Origin: Saccoglossus kowalevskii
Taxonomy: Eukaryota; Hemichordata; Enteropneusta; Harrimaniidae
DNA length: 22,345 bases
Reading direction: 5' to 3'
Assembly: GCF_000003605.2 (NCBI RefSeq)
Contig: NW_003135129.1
Coordinates: forward strand, 1-22,345
This document shows, one piece after another, positions 21,050 through 22,345 of this stretch; the first letter of the stretch is position 1, and each line of letters begins with the position of its first letter. The position numbers and the translations under genes are program-made. The notes below the pieces were generated by a model that was not told where the DNA came from, did not search any database, and was given only the letters and a program-made list of their open reading frames with translations.

Positions 21050-22070
21050 CTTACTGAGTTAGCTAACTTTTCCCTTGACCATACTTACTGAGTTAGCCGG
21101 TTTTTCCCCTGACCATACTTACTGATTTAGCTAGCTCTTCCCCTGACCATACTTACTGAGTTAGCTAACTTTTCCCCTGACCATACTTACTGAGTTAGCA
21201 GTTTTTTCCCCTGACCATACTTACTGATTTAGCTAGCTCTTCCCCTGACCATACTTACTGAGTTAGCTAACTTTTCCCTTGACCATACTTACTGAGTTAG
21301 CAGTTTTTTCCCCTGACCATACTTACTGATTTAGCTAGCTCTTCCCCTGACCATACTTACTGAGTTAGCTAACTTTTCCCCTGACCATACTTACTGATTT
21401 AGCTGGCTTTTACCTTGACCATACTTACTGAGTTAGCTAACTTTTCCCCTGACCATACTTACTGATTTAGCTGGCTCTTCCCCTGACCATAATTACTGAG
21501 TTAGCTAACTTTTCCCTCAACCATGCTTACTGATTTAGCTAGCTCTTCCCCTGACCATACTTACTGAGTTAGCTAACTTTTCCCTTGACCATACTTACTG
21601 AGTTAGCTAACTTTTCCCTTGACCATACTTACTGAGTTAGCTAACTTTTCCCCTGACCATACTTACTGAGTTAGCTAACTTTCCCCCCTGACCATACTTA
21701 CTGAGTTAGCTGGCTTTTCCCCTGACCATACTTACTGATTTATCTAGCTCTTCCCCTGACCATACTTACTGAGTTATCTAACTTTTCCCCTGACCATACT
21801 TACTGAGTTAGCTAACTTTTCCTTTGACCATACTTACTGAGTTAGCTAACGTTTCCCCTGACCATACTTACTGAGTTAGCTATCTCTTCCTCTGACCATA
21901 CTTACTGACTTAGCTAACTTTTCCCTTGACCATACTTACTGAGTTAGCTAACTTTTCCCCTGACCACTTACTGAGTTAGCTAACTTTTCCCTTGACCATA
22001 CTTACTGAGTTAGCAGGCTTTTCCCCTGACCATACTTACTGATTTAGCTAACTTTTCCCTTGACCATACT
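21050..22070 (+). repeat. Copy of the 9800-10820 block
   Basis: Offset 11249 from the earlier block. One private change is GATTTATCTAGC (about 21741) where the partner has GATTTAGCTAGC. The copy includes the whole of module H and the 32-bp unit (21962). It ends at the position where the partner enters module J (CTTAGTGAG), which is absent here. The downstream order returns to A, C, B, CCCC-form, E. Confidence 0.86.
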
Positions 22071-22345
22071 TACTGAGTTAGCTAACTTTTCCCTTGACCA
22101 TACTTACTGAGTTAGCAGTTTTTTCCCCTGACCATACTTACTGATTTAGCTAGCTCTTCCCCTGACCATACTTACTGAGTTAGCTAACTTTTCCCCTGAC
22201 CATACTTACTGATTTAGCTGGCTTTTACCTTGACCATACTTACTGAGTTAGCTAACTTTTCCGCTGACCATACTTACTGATTTAGCTGGCTCTTCCCCTG
22301 ACCATAATTACTGAGTTAGCTAACTTTTCCCTTGACCATACTTAC

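Larger units (their letters stand above)
1..22345 (+). repeat. 34-bp satellite array filling the whole window
   Basis: The sequence is a continuous head-to-tail array of a 34-bp monomer, about 655 copies, all in one orientation. A clean reference copy is 24-57. Each unit has a near-constant half (TGACCATACTTACTGA) and a variable half (TTAGC, a 3-4 base core, a T-run and a C-run). Neighbouring monomers usually differ at a few positions. Length variants of 32, 33, 35 and about 39 bp occur. No transposon, gene or unique DNA interrupts the array and neither end is inside the window. The reference copy has 8 A, 10 C, 4 G and 12 T, so the + strand is strongly C-over-G skewed. Stops (TGA, TAG, TAA on +; TAG, TAA on -) shift frame with each copy, which rules out long reading frames. 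By size and homogeneity this is eukaryotic satellite DNA; the family is not recognised. Confidence 0.98.

Noticed and set aside
1-22345. CRISPR array with TGACCATACTTACTGA as the repeat and the variable half as spacers
   Set aside because: The supposed spacers are only about 18 bp, are themselves near-identical copies of a few types, and number about 655 with no cas genes or leader. This is an ordinary tandem satellite.
1-22345. Repeat-rich protein gene in some frame
   Set aside because: 34 is not a multiple of 3, and TGA, TAG and TAA on + and TAG and TAA on - fall in every frame within two or three monomers. The 32, 33 and 35-bp variants do not open a frame for long.
1-22345. Plasmid-type iterons or a replication origin
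   Set aside because: Copy number is far too high, there is no AT-rich unwinding region or initiator gene, and the repeats are contiguous without other sequence.
1-22345. Telomeric repeat
   Set aside because: The unit holds GAGTTAGC and TTAGC but no TTAGGG-, TTTAGGG- or TTAGG-like tandem run. The 34-bp period does not fit a telomerase template.
1-22345. G-quadruplex array on the - strand
   Set aside because: Each unit gives only one run of three to six G, separated by about 30 bases. Loops of that length make stable intramolecular quadruplexes unlikely.
1-22345. Known centromere motif (CENP-B box)
   Set aside because: No TTCGTTGGAA-like core is present on either strand in the monomer types I read.

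Overview
The whole window is one uninterrupted array of a short tandem repeat, with no protein-coding gene, RNA gene or unique flanking DNA. The unit is 34 bp (reference copy at 24-57). About 655 copies lie head to tail in one orientation, from mid-monomer at base 1 to mid-monomer at base 22345. The consensus is about 41% GC, with many more C than G on the + strand and no CpG in the commonest monomer. Stops recur in every frame of both strands within two or three monomers, because 34 is not a multiple of 3. A homogenised satellite of this size with segmental copies of itself points to a eukaryote (centromeric, subtelomeric or other heterochromatin). A CpG-decay pattern hints at a genome with cytosine methylation. 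I do not recognise the family and cannot name the species or chromosome position.

Layout. Roughly 1-2160 is subfamily I: monomers with GCTAAC or GCTAGC cores and the special types C, D, E, F and G defined in the features. 2161-3860 is subfamily II (core GCTGGATTTT, with 33-35 bp length variants). 3861-5000 returns to subfamily I and holds a 544-bp direct duplication. 5001-5390 is a second patch of subfamily II. 5391-11600 is subfamily I. 11640-11950 is a third, copied patch of subfamily II. 11950-22345 is subfamily I with several recent block duplications, a divergent patch at about 15730-16050 and an indel-rich scar at about 18735-18800.

Higher-order structure. Monomer types are not random. 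They recur in a fixed order (J, B B A A C B A A D B, CCCC-form, C B A C B, CCCC-form, E, CCCC-form, F G B A A, then module H or a TTAATT monomer, then J again). This gives an irregular higher-order unit of about 33-39 monomers (1.1-1.3 kb). On top of it, blocks of 0.2-1.0 kb are copied almost exactly to other places in the window (offsets 204, 544, 545, 2313, 3907, 4824, 4892, 6592, 7990, 8034, 11249 and 12436 bp). Shared private mutations tie each copy to its source. The picture is of an array growing by unequal exchange and copying of blocks longer than a monomer.

The most interesting points are the ordered monomer grammar, readable recombination joints, a set of variants that looks like methyl-CpG deamination, a near-invariant half-monomer next to a variable half, a 12-bp perfect palindrome in the main monomer, and splice-signal-like motifs in every unit. 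No undescribed gene system is visible. All comparisons were made by eye, so block edges are good to about 20 bp.
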